DNA of 64,000 nucleotides from Microbulbifer sp. YPW1 (GTDB lineage: Bacteria > Pseudomonadota > Gammaproteobacteria > Pseudomonadales > Cellvibrionaceae), in assembly GCF_013367775.1 (NCBI RefSeq), contig NZ_CP055157.1:124001-188000 (forward strand), given 5' to 3'. A program made the position numbers and the translations under genes. Within the stretch, counting starts at the first letter, position 1; the number at the start of each line of letters is the position of its first letter. A model generated the notes under the pieces. That model did not search any database. It saw only the letters and a list, made by a program, of their open reading frames with translations, and was not told the DNA's origin. Below, in pieces: positions 9,366 to 19,743 of the stretch.

Positions 9366-10262
9366 ATGGCCACATCCATGACCACCGACGAACCCCCAAG
9401 TAGCTCCTCCTCCAACCGCCCGCGATCGGGTGAAAAGAACTGGTTGGAGAAAATACTGGGTGCCTTCTCACAAGAACCCAAGTCCCGCGATGAGCTGCTG
9501 GACATCATCAAAGATGCCGCAGAAAACAAGGTGGTAGACGCCGAAGCGCTATCCATCATCGAGGGAGCGCTGGATGTATCCAGCCAGCAGGTGCGGGAAA
9601 TCATGATTCCGCGCTCGCAGATGGTGGTGGTCAGCATTGAAGACCACCCCAAAGAATTCCTGCCCAAGATCATCGAATCCGGCCACTCCCGTTTCCCGGT
9701 GGTGGGCGAGAGCATCGACGATATCCGCGGCATACTCCTCGCCAAGGATCTGCTGCCGCTGGTGCTGAAAGGCGTGGACGAATTCCGCCTCGAGGACCAT
9801 ATCCGGCCCGCCAATATCATTCCCGAGAGCAAACGCCTGAATATCCTGCTGCGGGAATTCCGCGAGAACCGCTATCACATGGCTGTCGTGATCGACGAGT
9901 ATGGTGGTGTCTCGGGCGTGGTGACTATTGAAGATATCCTTGAGGAGATCGTCGGCGAGATCGAAGACGAGACCGACGAGGAAGAAGCGGATAGCTTTAT
10001 CCGCAAGGTGAGCGACAACGATTTTGTGGTGAAAGCGCTCACCCCCATCGAGGACTTCAACGAGTACTTTGAGTGTGAATTCAGCGATGAAGAGTTCGAC
10101 ACCATCGGCGGTCTGATCATGCAGTCCTTTGGCCACTTGCCGGGGCGCGACGAGATGACCAAGCTCGGAGATTTCAAGTTCCGCGTCCTCTACGCCGACA
10201 ACCGGCAGATTCACCTGCTGCGTGTAAGTCGATTTGACAGGCCCGCTGAAGAAGATGGCTGA
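9366..10262 (+). CDS. corC: CorC/YbeX family CBS-domain protein
   Basis: The 298-residue protein has a Ser-rich N-terminus, paired CBS domains (about 70-200, with IMIPRSQM and HSRFPVV) and a C-terminal CorC/HlyC domain. It is the cytosolic YbeX/CorC type with no membrane region. The family is linked to Mg/Co efflux and, more recently, to ribosome-related functions because it is encoded with ybeY-ybeZ. Its stop overlaps the lnt start (TGATG). A second in-frame ATG at 9378 is also possible. Confidence 0.93.
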   Translation: MATSMTTDEPPSSSSSNRPRSGEKNWLEKILGAFSQEPKSRDELLDIIKDAAENKVVDAEALSIIEGALDVSSQQVREIMIPRSQMVVVSIEDHPKEFLPKIIESGHSRFPVVGESIDDIRGILLAKDLLPLVLKGVDEFRLEDHIRPANIIPESKRLNILLREFRENRYHMAVVIDEYGGVSGVVTIEDILEEIVGEIEDETDEEEADSFIRKVSDNDFVVKALTPIEDFNEYFECEFSDEEFDTIGGLIMQSFGHLPGRDEMTKLGDFKFRVLYADNRQIHLLRVSRFDRPAEEDG

Positions 10263-11827
10263 TGCGTAAATTCGTGCCTTTTTTGGCCGCCCTGTTCTCG
10301 GGCGGCCTGCTGACTCTTTCTTTTGCCCCCTATAACCTCTGGCCGCTCGGACTGCTGTCCCTCGCGCTGCTTGCCTGGCTGCTGGCGCCCGGTCGCCATC
10401 AACTGGAGAAGGCCAGCAGCGGGAAGGGAATCTTTCAGGTCGCCCTCTGCTACGGTATCGGCCTGTTTGCCACCGGTGGCTCCTGGGTATACGTCTCGAT
10501 CACCGACTTCGGCAATTCCTCCCCTGTGCTGGGGGTCATCCTTACCGGCGCCTTTGTAGGCGTGCTGGCACTGGCATTTGCCCTGCCCTTCCCGTTACTG
10601 GCACGCCTGCGTGCAAACCCCGTGTCGTTTGCCCTGGGATTCGCCGCGCTCTGGTTTGTCAGCGAGTGGGTTCGCACCTGGCTGTTTACCGGCTTCCCCT
10701 GGTTGTTTGCAGGCTATGGCCATATACACACCTGGCTTTCCGGCTGGGCGCCCATCGCCAGTGTCTACGGTATCGGCCTGTTACTCGCGTTTTCCGCTGC
10801 CGTGCTGGCACTGTTTATGCGCCGCGCCTTCGCCTCCTGGAAGTCCGCCAGTGCGCTGTCGCTACTGGCCGCCGCCCTGCTGACCTGGCCGGCCGGGCTG
10901 CTGCTGTCGAAAGTGGATTGGACGGAAAGTACGGGTGAGGAACTGACCGTTGGCCTGGTACAGGCCAATATTCCCCAGGACAAAAAGTGGCAGCCGGAAT
11001 TCCGCGGCGAGACTATCAGACGCTACCAGAGTGCCACCGAGGCACTCCACCGCGAAAAAGTGGATCTGGTGATCTGGCCAGAGGCAGCACTGCCGCTGCT
11101 TTACCACCACGCGCCCAACCTGATGGATGCGCTGCAAAACAACGCGCAGGAAACCGGCACAGACCTGATCACCGGCATCCTCTACGACACCGAGGAAGAT
11201 TACCGACGCGTGGTGCACAATTCCGCAGTGGTCTTCGGCACTGAATCCCAGCTGTACCACAAGCGCCACCTGGTACCTTTCGGCGAGTATGTGCCGCTGG
11301 AGGACTGGATTCGCGGCACCATCGAATTCTTCAACCTGCCCACCTCCTTCATCCGCCCGGGACCGGAGGGCCAGCAGCCGCTCCAGGCCGGGGGCGTAAG
11401 CTGGGCTCCGCTGATCTGTTACGAAATCGTCTATCCGCAACTGGTGTCCCAGAGCAGCGGTGATGCGCAGGTTCTGCTGACCCTGAGCAATGACGCCTGG
11501 TTTGGGCGCTCCATTGGCCCGTTACAGCATATGCAGATGGCACAGATGCGCGCCCTGGAAACCCGTCGCTACCTGGTGCGCGCCACCAATACCGGGGTAA
11601 CCGCCATTGTTGCGCCAGACGGCAGTATCACCGAGCAATTACCACAATTCGAACAGGCAACCCTGACCGGCGAAGTACAGGGTCGCAACGGCTACACACC
11701 GTTCATGCTGATCGGTGTGTGGGGGCTGGTAGCACTGGCCACGCTGATGCTGGTATTCGCAGCCCTGTTACAACGTCGCCCTGCCCCCGAAAATACCGCG
11801 GTATTCGGTGGCGAAGCTGCTGACTGA
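10262..11827 (+). CDS. lnt: Apolipoprotein N-acyltransferase Lnt
   Basis: Lnt adds the third acyl chain to the N-terminal cysteine of lipoproteins at the inner membrane. The N-terminal half holds several membrane segments. The C-terminal nitrilase-like domain shows the catalytic set: Glu in WPEAALP, Lys in YHKRHLVPFGEYVP, and Cys in ICYEIVYP. The 521-residue length is typical. It is the last gene of the ybeZ-ybeY-corC-lnt operon, overlapping corC. Confidence 0.96.
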   Translation: MRKFVPFLAALFSGGLLTLSFAPYNLWPLGLLSLALLAWLLAPGRHQLEKASSGKGIFQVALCYGIGLFATGGSWVYVSITDFGNSSPVLGVILTGAFVGVLALAFALPFPLLARLRANPVSFALGFAALWFVSEWVRTWLFTGFPWLFAGYGHIHTWLSGWAPIASVYGIGLLLAFSAAVLALFMRRAFASWKSASALSLLAAALLTWPAGLLLSKVDWTESTGEELTVGLVQANIPQDKKWQPEFRGETIRRYQSATEALHREKVDLVIWPEAALPLLYHHAPNLMDALQNNAQETGTDLITGILYDTEEDYRRVVHNSAVVFGTESQLYHKRHLVPFGEYVPLEDWIRGTIEFFNLPTSFIRPGPEGQQPLQAGGVSWAPLICYEIVYPQLVSQSSGDAQVLLTLSNDAWFGRSIGPLQHMQMAQMRALETRRYLVRATNTGVTAIVAPDGSITEQLPQFEQATLTGEVQGRNGYTPFMLIGVWGLVALATLMLVFAALLQRRPAPENTAVFGGEAAD

Positions 11828-11834
11828 TTGAACA

Positions 11835-11867
11835 GGCAGACCGGGGCGGTGATTACCCCGGTTTGCC
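11835..11867 (+). terminator. Hairpin after lnt
   Basis: GGCAGACCGGGG pairs with CCCCGGTTTGCC (one G-T pair) around a short loop, eight bases after the lnt stop. A T run is absent, so intrinsic termination may be weak. Confidence 0.55.
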
Positions 11868-12118
11868 GCCTGCTTTCACACGCCTTTCACAATCCCCGGG
11901 ATTTCTTGCCCGGCACTTCCTGCAAGCCGCCCGCTGGCTGCTATTATCGTGAGATATTCACCCGGCGATAAAGACCCCAGCGCAGTATTGATCCGGTCAA
12001 TTCGCCCGGCAGGCAGTCGAGCCTGCTCCCGGTTCAGCGCGCTCAAGATGCGCCCAATAGACCGGGCAATCGTTTTTCATGCACAGACCAGACAATGTGC
12101 GGCACGGATGCCAGATTT

Positions 12119-13051
12119 ATGCATTGCTTAATTACTGGCGGCACTGGATTGATAGGCCGTCTATTTTGTGCGCAATGGTTGGCGCGAGGCCACAGCCTCA
12201 CGGTACTCAGCCGCTCTCCCGAGAAGGTGCACAAACTCTGTGGCGAAGCCGCCCAGGGCGTACGCGAACTGCAACAGGTCGAAGGCCCGGTAGATGTGGT
12301 CGTCAACCTGGCGGGAGAGACCATTTCCAAGCGCTGGACCAGCGCGCGCAAACAGGAAATCCGCCGCTCGCGGCTGGAGACCACCAGCCAGCTGGTGCAG
12401 TGGATCCTGTCCAGGGAACAGCGCCCCGAATACATCCTTTCCGGCTCCGCGGTGGGCTATTACGGTGACCGCGGCGGTGATCTGCTCCGGGAAACCAGCG
12501 GGCCCGGCGGCGGATTCGCTGCGGAACTGTGTCGGGATTGGGAAGCTGCAACCCAACCCCTGCAGCAGGCAGGACTGTGCGTGGGTACCATGCGCACCGC
12601 TATCGTACTATCCACTCGCGGCGGTGCCCTGCCGCAGATGCTGCCCGCCTTCCGACTTGGCGTCGGTGGTCCCATGAGTAGCGGTGAACACTGGATGAGT
12701 TGGATTCACGAAGAAGATATCGTCGGCCTGATGTTACATACCATCGACCGGCGCATCTGCACCCCCTTCAACGCAAGCGCCCCGGAACCAGTCACCAACA
12801 ACAGTTTCTCCCGTCTGCTGGCAAGACAGCTGCATCGTCCCTGTCTGCTGCGAACACCGGCATGGGCACTGCGGCTGATGTTCGGCGAGATGGCGGATGA
12901 GCTGCTCCTCGCCAGCCAGAGAATGGAACCGCGTGTGGCACTGGACAGTGGCTACAGCTTTCAGTATCCGACGCTGGAGAAAGCCCTCGCCGACCTGCTG
13001 GGCAGCACACCCCAAAACGGCGAGGCCCACGCTTCATCCAGGTCTCGCTGA
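12119..13051 (+). CDS. TIGR01777/YfcH-type NAD-dependent epimerase-like protein
   Basis: The product is an extended-SDR/epimerase-like protein of about 310 residues. The nucleotide-binding loop ITGGTGLIGR is at the extreme N-terminus, with conserved LSGSAVGYYGDRG in the middle and a C-terminal DUF1731-like region. The family (YfcH in E. coli) has no established substrate. The open frame extends eight codons upstream, but ATG 12119 gives the usual N-terminus. The 291 bases upstream hold the lnt hairpin and little else; a TATTAT near 11942 could be a -10 box. Confidence 0.88.
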   Translation: MHCLITGGTGLIGRLFCAQWLARGHSLTVLSRSPEKVHKLCGEAAQGVRELQQVEGPVDVVVNLAGETISKRWTSARKQEIRRSRLETTSQLVQWILSREQRPEYILSGSAVGYYGDRGGDLLRETSGPGGGFAAELCRDWEAATQPLQQAGLCVGTMRTAIVLSTRGGALPQMLPAFRLGVGGPMSSGEHWMSWIHEEDIVGLMLHTIDRRICTPFNASAPEPVTNNSFSRLLARQLHRPCLLRTPAWALRLMFGEMADELLLASQRMEPRVALDSGYSFQYPTLEKALADLLGSTPQNGEAHASSRSR

Positions 13052-13131
13052 GCGACGACCAACTGGATACGGCTTTCGCCTGGTCACCGCAGACATGCCC
13101 TACCCCAAAAACTCAAACAGGAAATACAAAC

Positions 13132-13152
13132 GAGCCCGCACTGGGCGGGCTC
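13132..13152 (-). terminator. Terminator for the minus-strand hypothetical gene
   Basis: GAGCCCGC/GCGGGCTC forms an 8-bp stem with a 5-base loop. On the minus strand it is followed by a T-rich stretch, suiting termination of the 13194-13592 gene. Confidence 0.75.
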
Positions 13153-13193
13153 GAGATGTGTGTATTGCCGGAGTTGGCTAGACTGGCTGGAGG

Positions 13194-13592
13194 TCAGGCC
13201 GCAGCGGTATTGCGGGTCAGTATTGTCTCCAGATAGCTGCGCGCGCCGTCGGAGGTCACGGGCTCAGCCTTGCACTCCACCGGAGCCGACCCGACCCAGT
13301 GTGCGTGCCAGCGATACCAGTTGTGGGCTTCGGCACCGCTCTCCCGGCTATCGCTGGATTCCTGGCGCAGTTCCACAAAATCGGTCTGCTCCGGGTCCAG
13401 TTTGAACTCGCGGACGATCTGCCCGACGAAGGTTTCGAAGTTTTTGCTCAGCCTGGCGGCACTTTCCTCACCTGCAGACAACATCACCAGCTGGCGCTTG
13501 CCGCGGCGGGCCATTTTCAGACCGATCCACACCGGACGGTTCAGGCGATTGTGCAACTGAATGGGGGAGAAGGATGCTGGGATACCCGTCAT
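13194..13592 (-). CDS. Conserved hypothetical protein, 132 aa
   Basis: I do not recognise a family. The protein is soluble, with a basic, hydrophobic N-terminal half (VWIGLKMARRGKRQLVML) and an acidic, Trp-rich C-terminal half (HNWYRWHAHWVG near residues 90-101). There is no signal peptide or membrane segment. It is monocistronic with its own terminator downstream. Codon use matches its neighbours, which supports a real gene. Confidence 0.65.
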   Translation of the reverse strand: MTGIPASFSPIQLHNRLNRPVWIGLKMARRGKRQLVMLSAGEESAARLSKNFETFVGQIVREFKLDPEQTDFVELRQESSDSRESGAEAHNWYRWHAHWVGSAPVECKAEPVTSDGARSYLETILTRNTAAA

Positions 13593-13877
13593 CTGGAGGT
13601 TACCTCGATTTTTATGTTGTTATTGTGCGCGACATGGCCGAAGCCGCCGCGTAGATGCTCCATCATCCGAAACTTACTCCATTACCTATTATTTTGGACT
13701 TCCGCGTCGATCCACGTAGCCAGGTTGATCGTTGTTTGACGATGCAAGCAGGCGCCCGATGGTTTCAGGAGTAACCGTCTTGTAAGGCGCCCATACTAGT
13801 TATTCACACCGGGGGCATCAAGCGCATATCTGGAATCAAACCGGCCCGACGGTCAACTTTCCGCGTCCGCAAGACGC

Positions 13878-14660
13878 TCAGCAAGTCCGCCGGGAGGGCA
13901 GTGGACGCCAGCGATACCACTGATCTGCCACCAGCTCACGCCAGTACACCTGACTGCGCAACAGGGCCGCCGCACTGGGCAGCCAGCGCAGCAGACCGCT
14001 CTCGGCCCGCGGCACCAGCTCTCCAGCACTCCCGACCGGGAGAGGCCGTACCTGAATTCCGGCGCGGGCAAAACTTTCCGCGGCCCTGGGCATGTGCCAC
14101 CAGTGCGTCACCAGAAGCACACCTTCGACTCCCGAATCGTGCAGAAGTGCCGCAGAGTTGGTCGCGTTCTCCGCCGTCGTACGGCTGCAATTCTCACGCC
14201 AAGTCACCGGGCGCCGGAACAGATTTTCCAGCGCATCGGCCATCAGGTCTGCCTCTGGCGCCTTCTCCTCACTGAAAACCCGCCCTCCCGAGACCAGGAT
14301 CGGCAGCTTGTCCGGCGCCTCTCCCGCCGCCCAGGCAACGCGCTCGAGGCTGGCGGCGGAAAGCCGCTCAGCGCCGGTCTCCGCATCCCGGTAGCGGCCG
14401 CCGCCGAGCACCACAACCGCCGTCGGCTCCATATCCGGCGCCTCCGGAAGCGAATGGACCAAGCGCTGTCCCAGCCAGCCGGAGAATGCCGGTGTCGCGC
14501 AAATCCACAAGGTGATAAAGCACAGGATAGCCAGCGGCAGTGACAGTTTGGCTACTGGGGTAGACGCGGGGAAAAACCAGAATACGAAGGCCATCAGCAG
14601 TCCGACCAGCGGGGCGAAAGGCGGCATGATGAGGGTTGCCAGAGCGGCTTGCAGTTCCAT
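13878..14660 (-). CDS. YdcF/ElyC family (DUF218) membrane protein
   Basis: The 260-residue protein has two N-terminal membrane segments (about 12-30 and 37-57) and a C-terminal DUF218 domain. That domain begins AVVVLGGG and includes ILVSGG, ENCSRTTAENA and LLVTHWWHMPRA. ElyC in E. coli affects undecaprenyl-phosphate use and cell-wall integrity. The paralogue SanA has a similar fold, but two TMs and this motif set favour the ElyC/YdcF group. Upstream, 13593-13877 has no visible gene. Confidence 0.87.
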   Translation of the reverse strand: MELQAALATLIMPPFAPLVGLLMAFVFWFFPASTPVAKLSLPLAILCFITLWICATPAFSGWLGQRLVHSLPEAPDMEPTAVVVLGGGRYRDAETGAERLSAASLERVAWAAGEAPDKLPILVSGGRVFSEEKAPEADLMADALENLFRRPVTWRENCSRTTAENATNSAALLHDSGVEGVLLVTHWWHMPRAAESFARAGIQVRPLPVGSAGELVPRAESGLLRWLPSAAALLRSQVYWRELVADQWYRWRPLPSRRTC

Positions 14661-14769
14661 CTTGTGGCAGCGGTCCTGTTTTCAGAATGAGATATTATTG
14701 TTGAGGAAACACGTGCTCGCACCAACATGGTGCGAGGCAATCAAGAGCCCCAGCCTGAGCTGCGGCAAC

Positions 14770-15276
14770 TCAATTCTCTTCGAGGCCGCCGCTAATCTGC
14801 CGGAAACACCCAAATCCACAGCGGTGACACGGCGTAATTTGAGCGCCTGTATCGGGCAATGCACGGTAGCCACAGCCCAGACACTGCAACTCCTCTCCCT
14901 CTCCCACATCTTCCCCGGCAAGCGCCCAGGGCTCGCCGTGACGGATACAGTACATCAATGCCGGCCAGGCTGACTTGGTCGGGTCCGCGGCATCCAGCAG
15001 CCAGTCGCCGGTGCGCTCCTCGAGGGTTTTCAGTTCACCGCCCAGATCCTCCAGATACTCCTCTGCCCGGTGCACATCGTCTTTGAGCCAGGCGCGCAGG
15101 AAGGCCGCCTTGCTGGCGGTGAGCTTTTCCACCGCCAATTCATCCTCGACCAATCTTTCCAGATCCTGGCGCACCCCGGCGGTTACTTTCTCGTCTTCGA
15201 GCAGCAGATCCGGGTTATCAACCGGTTGTGCAGCTTTTGGATCGGCTTTCGACCCCGCTTTAGGTTTCTTACTCAC
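14770..15276 (-). CDS. YbeL-type zinc-ribbon protein (DUF1451)
   Basis: The 168-residue soluble protein has a helical, charged N-terminal part and a C-terminal zinc ribbon with two Cys pairs, CLGC and CHRC. A GTG start at 15276 is chosen because GGAGG lies six bases before it and it precedes MSKK-like sequence; the frame stays open 23 codons further upstream. The gene diverges from leuS, as ybeL does in E. coli. Function in this family is unknown. Confidence 0.85.
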   Translation of the reverse strand: MSKKPKAGSKADPKAAQPVDNPDLLLEDEKVTAGVRQDLERLVEDELAVEKLTASKAAFLRAWLKDDVHRAEEYLEDLGGELKTLEERTGDWLLDAADPTKSAWPALMYCIRHGEPWALAGEDVGEGEELQCLGCGYRALPDTGAQITPCHRCGFGCFRQISGGLEEN

Positions 15277-15378
15277 CCCATCCCTCCTATAATTCGCCGT
15301 TTTCCGACCGAACCGCAAGCGCGTCTTCTGGTCAGAATTTCCCAATAGATCGAGTCACAGAGTATAGGTTCCCCACAG

Positions 15379-17976
15379 ATGGAAGAGCAGTACAACCCCT
15401 CAGCAGTCGAAGCCGCCGCCCAGGGCCATTGGGCCGAGCAGAAAAGCTTCGAGGTAAAGGAAGACCCCGCCAAGGACAAGTTCTACTGCCTATCCATGTT
15501 CCCCTACCCCAGCGGCAAGCTGCACATGGGGCACGTGCGCAACTACACCATCACCGATGTGATCTCCCGCTACCAGCGCATGCAGGGCAAAAACGTCCTG
15601 CACCCTATGGGCTGGGACGCCTTCGGCCTGCCGGCGGAAAACGCCGCGATCCAGAACAAGACCGCACCGGCCAAGTGGACCTACTCCAACATCGACTACA
15701 TGAAAGGCCAGTTGAAAGCCCTCGGCTTCGGTTTTGACTGGTCCCGCGAGCTGGCCACCTGCCAGCCGTCCTACTACCGCTGGGAACAGTGGTTCTTCAC
15801 CCGCCTGTACAAGAAAGGCCTGGTGTACAAGAAGAACTCCGCCGTGAACTGGTGTCCCCACGATGCCACCGTACTGGCCAACGAGCAGGTGGAAGACGGT
15901 GCCTGCTGGCGCTGCGGCACCACCGTGGAGCGCCGCGAACTGGCGCAGTGGTTTATCAAGATCACCGACTACGCCGAAGAACTGCTGAAAGACCTGGATC
16001 AGCTTCCCGACTGGCCGGAGCAGGTGCGCACCATGCAACGCAACTGGATCGGCAAATCCAAGGGCGTCGAGCTGGCCTTCGCCCTGCCCATGACCATTGC
16101 CGGCGTCGATCACTTCGACGTCTACACCACCCGTCCGGATACCCTGATGGGCGTCACCTACGTGTCTCTCGCCTCGGAACACCCGATCGCCCTGGAACTG
16201 GCCGAATCCAATCCAGAGCTGAAGGCCTTCATTGCCGAGTGCAAGAAGCAATCCATGTCCGAGGCCGATATGGCCACCATGGACAAAAAAGGCATGGACA
16301 CCGGCCTCAAGGCCATCCACCCACTCACTGGTGAAGAAATCCCGGTGTGGGTCGCCAACTACGTGCTGATGGATTACGGCAGTGGTGCCGTGATGGCGGT
16401 CCCCGCCCACGACCAGCGCGACTGGGAATTTGCCAAAAAGTACGACCTGCCGATCAAGCAGGTGGTCACACCTGCGGGCGCCGAATCCGTCGACCTGGAA
16501 AAAGAAGCTTTCACCGAAAAAGGCGTACTGGTCAATTCCGGTGGCTTCGACGGCCTCGACTTCGATGCCGCGTTCAATGCCATCGCCGACGGTTTAGAGG
16601 CTGCAGGCAAGGGTCGCGTCACCACCAACTACCGCCTGCGCGACTGGGGCGTGTCCCGTCAACGTTACTGGGGCGCACCGATTCCCATGTTCAACCTGGC
16701 CGACGGCAGCGAAATCCCGGTACCCGCAGAAAAACTGCCGATCCTGCTGCCGGAAGACGTGGAGCTGGACGGCGTCACCTCCCCGATCAAAGCCGATCCG
16801 GAGTGGTGCAAAGACGAATACAACGGCGAAGCGGTCGAGCGCGAAACCGACACCTTCGACACCTTCATGGAATCCAGCTGGTATTACGCCCGCTACACCT
16901 GCCCCGATTTCGAAGAAGGCATGCTCGACCCGGACCGCGCCAACTACTGGCTGCCGGTCGACCAGTATGTAGGCGGTATCGAACACGCCATCCTGCACCT
17001 GCTGTACGCGCGCTTCTTCCACAAACTGATGCGCGACGAAGGCCTGGTGAAGAGCGACGAGCCCTTCAAGCGCCTTCTGTGCCAGGGCATGGTGCTCGCC
17101 GAATCCTTCTACAAGGAAGAAAACGGCCACAAAACCTGGATCGCCCCCACCGCGGTCGACGTAGAGCGCGACGACAAGGGCAAGCCGATCAAAGCCATCG
17201 AGCGCGCCACCGGTGAAGAAGTGGTTGCCGGCGGCGTGGTCAAAATGTCCAAGTCCAAAAACAACGGCATCGACCCCCACGCAGCGGTGCAGGAATACGG
17301 TGCCGACACCGTGCGCCTGTTCACCATGTTCGCCGCGCCCCCCGAGCAGACCCTCGAGTGGCACGACTCCGGCGTGGAAGGCGCCAGCCGCTTCCTGCGC
17401 AAACTGTGGAAAACCGTCCACGGCCATATCGAAGCCGGCGACGGCAGCGCTGCGATCGACACCTCAGCCCTGACTGAAAAACAGGAGCAGCTGCGCCGCA
17501 AAACCCACGAAACCATCCAGAAAGTCAGCGACGACTACGGCCGCCGCCAGACCTTCAACACCGCCGTCGCCGCGGTGATGGAACTGCTGAACGAAGTAGG
17601 CAAGATCGCAGAACGAGATTCCGCCAACGGCCTTGCCGTAGAACGCGAAGCCCTGCAGGCCGCCGTCATGCTGCTGGCCCCGGTGACCCCGCATATCAGC
17701 CACGAACTGTGGAATGCGCTGGGCAACAGCGGCGAACTGGTCGATGCCCAGTGGCCGCAGGTCGACGAAAAAGCCCTGGTGCGTTCCAGTATCACCCTGG
17801 TCGTTCAGGTGAACGGCAAGCTGCGTGCAAAGCTGGAAGTACCGGCAGATGCGGACAAGGAGACCCTGGAAAAAATGGCGCTGACCGACGAGAACGTACT
17901 CAAATTTACCGATGGTAAAACCGTACGCAAGGTCATCGTGGTACCGGGTAAGCTGGTCAATATCGTCGCCAATTAA
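15379..17976 (+). CDS. leuS: Leucyl-tRNA synthetase
   Basis: The 865-residue class Ia synthetase charges tRNA-Leu. The HIGH-like motif appears as HMGH near residue 51, the editing domain is present, and KMSKS is in VKMSKSKNN near residue 621. The length is standard. A long palindromic element (C) follows the stop, and lptE-holA come next, the same gene order as in E. coli. Confidence 0.98.
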   Translation: MEEQYNPSAVEAAAQGHWAEQKSFEVKEDPAKDKFYCLSMFPYPSGKLHMGHVRNYTITDVISRYQRMQGKNVLHPMGWDAFGLPAENAAIQNKTAPAKWTYSNIDYMKGQLKALGFGFDWSRELATCQPSYYRWEQWFFTRLYKKGLVYKKNSAVNWCPHDATVLANEQVEDGACWRCGTTVERRELAQWFIKITDYAEELLKDLDQLPDWPEQVRTMQRNWIGKSKGVELAFALPMTIAGVDHFDVYTTRPDTLMGVTYVSLASEHPIALELAESNPELKAFIAECKKQSMSEADMATMDKKGMDTGLKAIHPLTGEEIPVWVANYVLMDYGSGAVMAVPAHDQRDWEFAKKYDLPIKQVVTPAGAESVDLEKEAFTEKGVLVNSGGFDGLDFDAAFNAIADGLEAAGKGRVTTNYRLRDWGVSRQRYWGAPIPMFNLADGSEIPVPAEKLPILLPEDVELDGVTSPIKADPEWCKDEYNGEAVERETDTFDTFMESSWYYARYTCPDFEEGMLDPDRANYWLPVDQYVGGIEHAILHLLYARFFHKLMRDEGLVKSDEPFKRLLCQGMVLAESFYKEENGHKTWIAPTAVDVERDDKGKPIKAIERATGEEVVAGGVVKMSKSKNNGIDPHAAVQEYGADTVRLFTMFAAPPEQTLEWHDSGVEGASRFLRKLWKTVHGHIEAGDGSAAIDTSALTEKQEQLRRKTHETIQKVSDDYGRRQTFNTAVAAVMELLNEVGKIAERDSANGLAVEREALQAAVMLLAPVTPHISHELWNALGNSGELVDAQWPQVDEKALVRSSITLVVQVNGKLRAKLEVPADADKETLEKMALTDENVLKFTDGKTVRKVIVVPGKLVNIVAN

Positions 17977-18009
17977 TAAGCCCTACTCACCTTACGAAGC
18001 TCATCACTT

Positions 18010-18120
18010 GATGCTAAGGGCGGGTGCCGGGTAAGGGTTTTTGAAAGCGTCAGCGACAGGGACGTCGCTGACGCAGCGTACATGGATGTATTCACAGCGG
18101 TTTCAAAAACCCTTACCCGG
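18010..18120 (+). repeat. Palindromic intergenic element C (variable arms, conserved core)
   Basis: Outer arms 18027-18046 and 18101-18120 form a perfect 20-bp inverted repeat (CCGGGTAAGGGTTTTTGAAA). An 11-bp inner hairpin, GCGTCAGCGAC/GTCGCTGACGC, lies at 18047-18057 and 18064-18074. The core reads AGCGTACATGGATG. The boundary motif GATGCTAAGG is at 18010-18019. It sits 33 bases after the leuS stop and probably folds at the end of that transcript. Confidence 0.8.
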
Positions 18121-18183
18121 TATCCGGCCGCCGCTCCAGCTTAAAAAGGTCCACTTCGGACTCACAAAATAATTCGGAAGTTC

Positions 18184-18714
18184 ATGAATACAATAATGCT
18201 CCGCACCCTGACAGTAATCCTGGCCGTCACCATCGCAGCCTGCGGCTGGCACCTCCGCGGCGCACCGAAGAACTTCCCGCCCGGCAGCAAGCTCTACATC
18301 ACCACCGAAGATCCGAGAAGCGAACTGGCCGAAAGCATCACCCGTCTGCTGCAGACCAGTGGCCTGCCCCTGGCCGAAGCCCCCACTGAGGCCGACTTCA
18401 CCCTCACGATTCACAAAGAGACCGAAACCAAACGCACCGTCTCCGTCGACTCCAAGGGCCGCGCCTCCGAATACGAACTGATCACCAGCGCCGAATACAG
18501 CGTGCGCGACAAAACTGGCCGCGACCTGCTCACCATGGCCAAAGCAGACGTGTACCGTACCCTCGAATGGGACGACAACGAAGTCGTGAGTAAAGGGGAA
18601 GAAGAGCGCCTGCAGCGGGAAGAAATGCGCCGCGAACTCATCAGCCGTATCATCGACCGCCTGCGTCGCATAGAAATCAGCAGCCCGGTCACCGACGACC
18701 CCGCCTCCCCGTAA
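18184..18714 (+). CDS. lptE: LPS-assembly lipoprotein LptE
   Basis: LptE is the outer-membrane lipoprotein plug of the LptD/LptE LPS translocon. The N-terminus has a short signal peptide ending in a lipobox (IAAC, Cys followed by Gly-Trp), then CGWHLRG as in most LptE proteins. The 176-residue length is typical. It lies directly before holA, the conserved arrangement. Confidence 0.93.
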   Translation: MNTIMLRTLTVILAVTIAACGWHLRGAPKNFPPGSKLYITTEDPRSELAESITRLLQTSGLPLAEAPTEADFTLTIHKETETKRTVSVDSKGRASEYELITSAEYSVRDKTGRDLLTMAKADVYRTLEWDDNEVVSKGEEERLQREEMRRELISRIIDRLRRIEISSPVTDDPASP

Positions 18715-18729
18715 GGAACCGCGGCAATC

Positions 18730-19734
18730 ATGGCAAGAATCAACCCGCGGCAACTGCCCCAGAACCTGCGTCAGGGCCTCGCCCCCATCTACGTCGTCAC
18801 CGGTGACGAACCGCTGCTGGTGCAGGAGTGTTGCGACAGCATCCGCGAAACCGCGCGCAAGCACGGTTTTAACGAGCGCGACCTGCTACACGGCGAGCAC
18901 AACTTCGACTGGGGGCAACTGCTATCCGCCGCTGGCAGCATGTCGCTGTTCGCCGACAAAAAAGTCATCGAACTGCGTCTCCCTGGCGGTAAACCCGGCG
19001 ATAAAGGCAGCAAAGCCCTGCAAGAGTTCGCCAGCATGGCCAACGACGACACCCTGCTGCTACTGGTGCTGCCGCGGCTCGACCGCTCCCAGCTCAACAG
19101 CAAATGGGTCAAGGCGCTGGAAGCCAAAGGCGTGTTGGTTCAGATCTGGCCTGTAGATGCCGCAGAAATGCCCCGCTGGATACACCAGCGTTTGCGCAGT
19201 GCCGGACTCGAAGCGGAACCCGAAGCGATACAGATACTTGCAGAACGCGTGGAAGGAAACCTGCTCGCCGCCAGCCAGGAAATCGAAAAGCTGAAACTGC
19301 TCGCCAGCGACAGCGTGATCACTGCCGACACCATGAACAACGCCGTCGCCAGCTCCGCGCGCTACGATGTCTTCGGCCTGATCGACAAAGCCCTCGCCGC
19401 CGATGCCGCCGGCGCCGTCAGAACCCTGCAGGGGTTACGCGCAGAAGGCGTGGAAGCCCCGGTAGTGCTCTGGGCCATCGCCCGCGAAATCCGCAGCCTG
19501 ATCGACATCCAGAAAAAACTCGACGAAGGCCAGCCCATCAACCGGCTGGTGCGCATCCAGAAACGCCAGCCCGCGGTACAGGCCGCCTGCCGACGCCTGC
19601 ACCCCAGGCACCTGGAAAATTTCCTGCTGCGCGCCCGCGCCGTAGACAATGCCATCAAGGGCGGCAAAGAAATGGATCCCTGGGCGGGGCTGCTGGAGCT
19701 GACGCTCAACCTGTCTGGCAAACGCAGTATCTGA
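18730..19734 (+). CDS. holA: DNA polymerase III subunit delta
   Basis: The delta subunit opens the beta clamp within the clamp loader. The 334-residue protein starts with an AAA-type fold lacking a canonical Walker A, with the conserved VTGDEPLLVQE segment near residues 23-33. It has the expected length and follows lptE by 15 bases. In E. coli nadD comes next; here a convergent chitinase gene follows instead. Confidence 0.96.
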   Translation: MARINPRQLPQNLRQGLAPIYVVTGDEPLLVQECCDSIRETARKHGFNERDLLHGEHNFDWGQLLSAAGSMSLFADKKVIELRLPGGKPGDKGSKALQEFASMANDDTLLLLVLPRLDRSQLNSKWVKALEAKGVLVQIWPVDAAEMPRWIHQRLRSAGLEAEPEAIQILAERVEGNLLAASQEIEKLKLLASDSVITADTMNNAVASSARYDVFGLIDKALAADAAGAVRTLQGLRAEGVEAPVVLWAIAREIRSLIDIQKKLDEGQPINRLVRIQKRQPAVQAACRRLHPRHLENFLLRARAVDNAIKGGKEMDPWAGLLELTLNLSGKRSI

Positions 19735-19743
19735 TCGCCGAAT

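Noticed and set aside
18010..18120. Element C as a simple leuS terminator
   Set aside because: It may end the transcript, but its shared core, boundary motif and plan with three other elements make a plain terminator an incomplete explanation.
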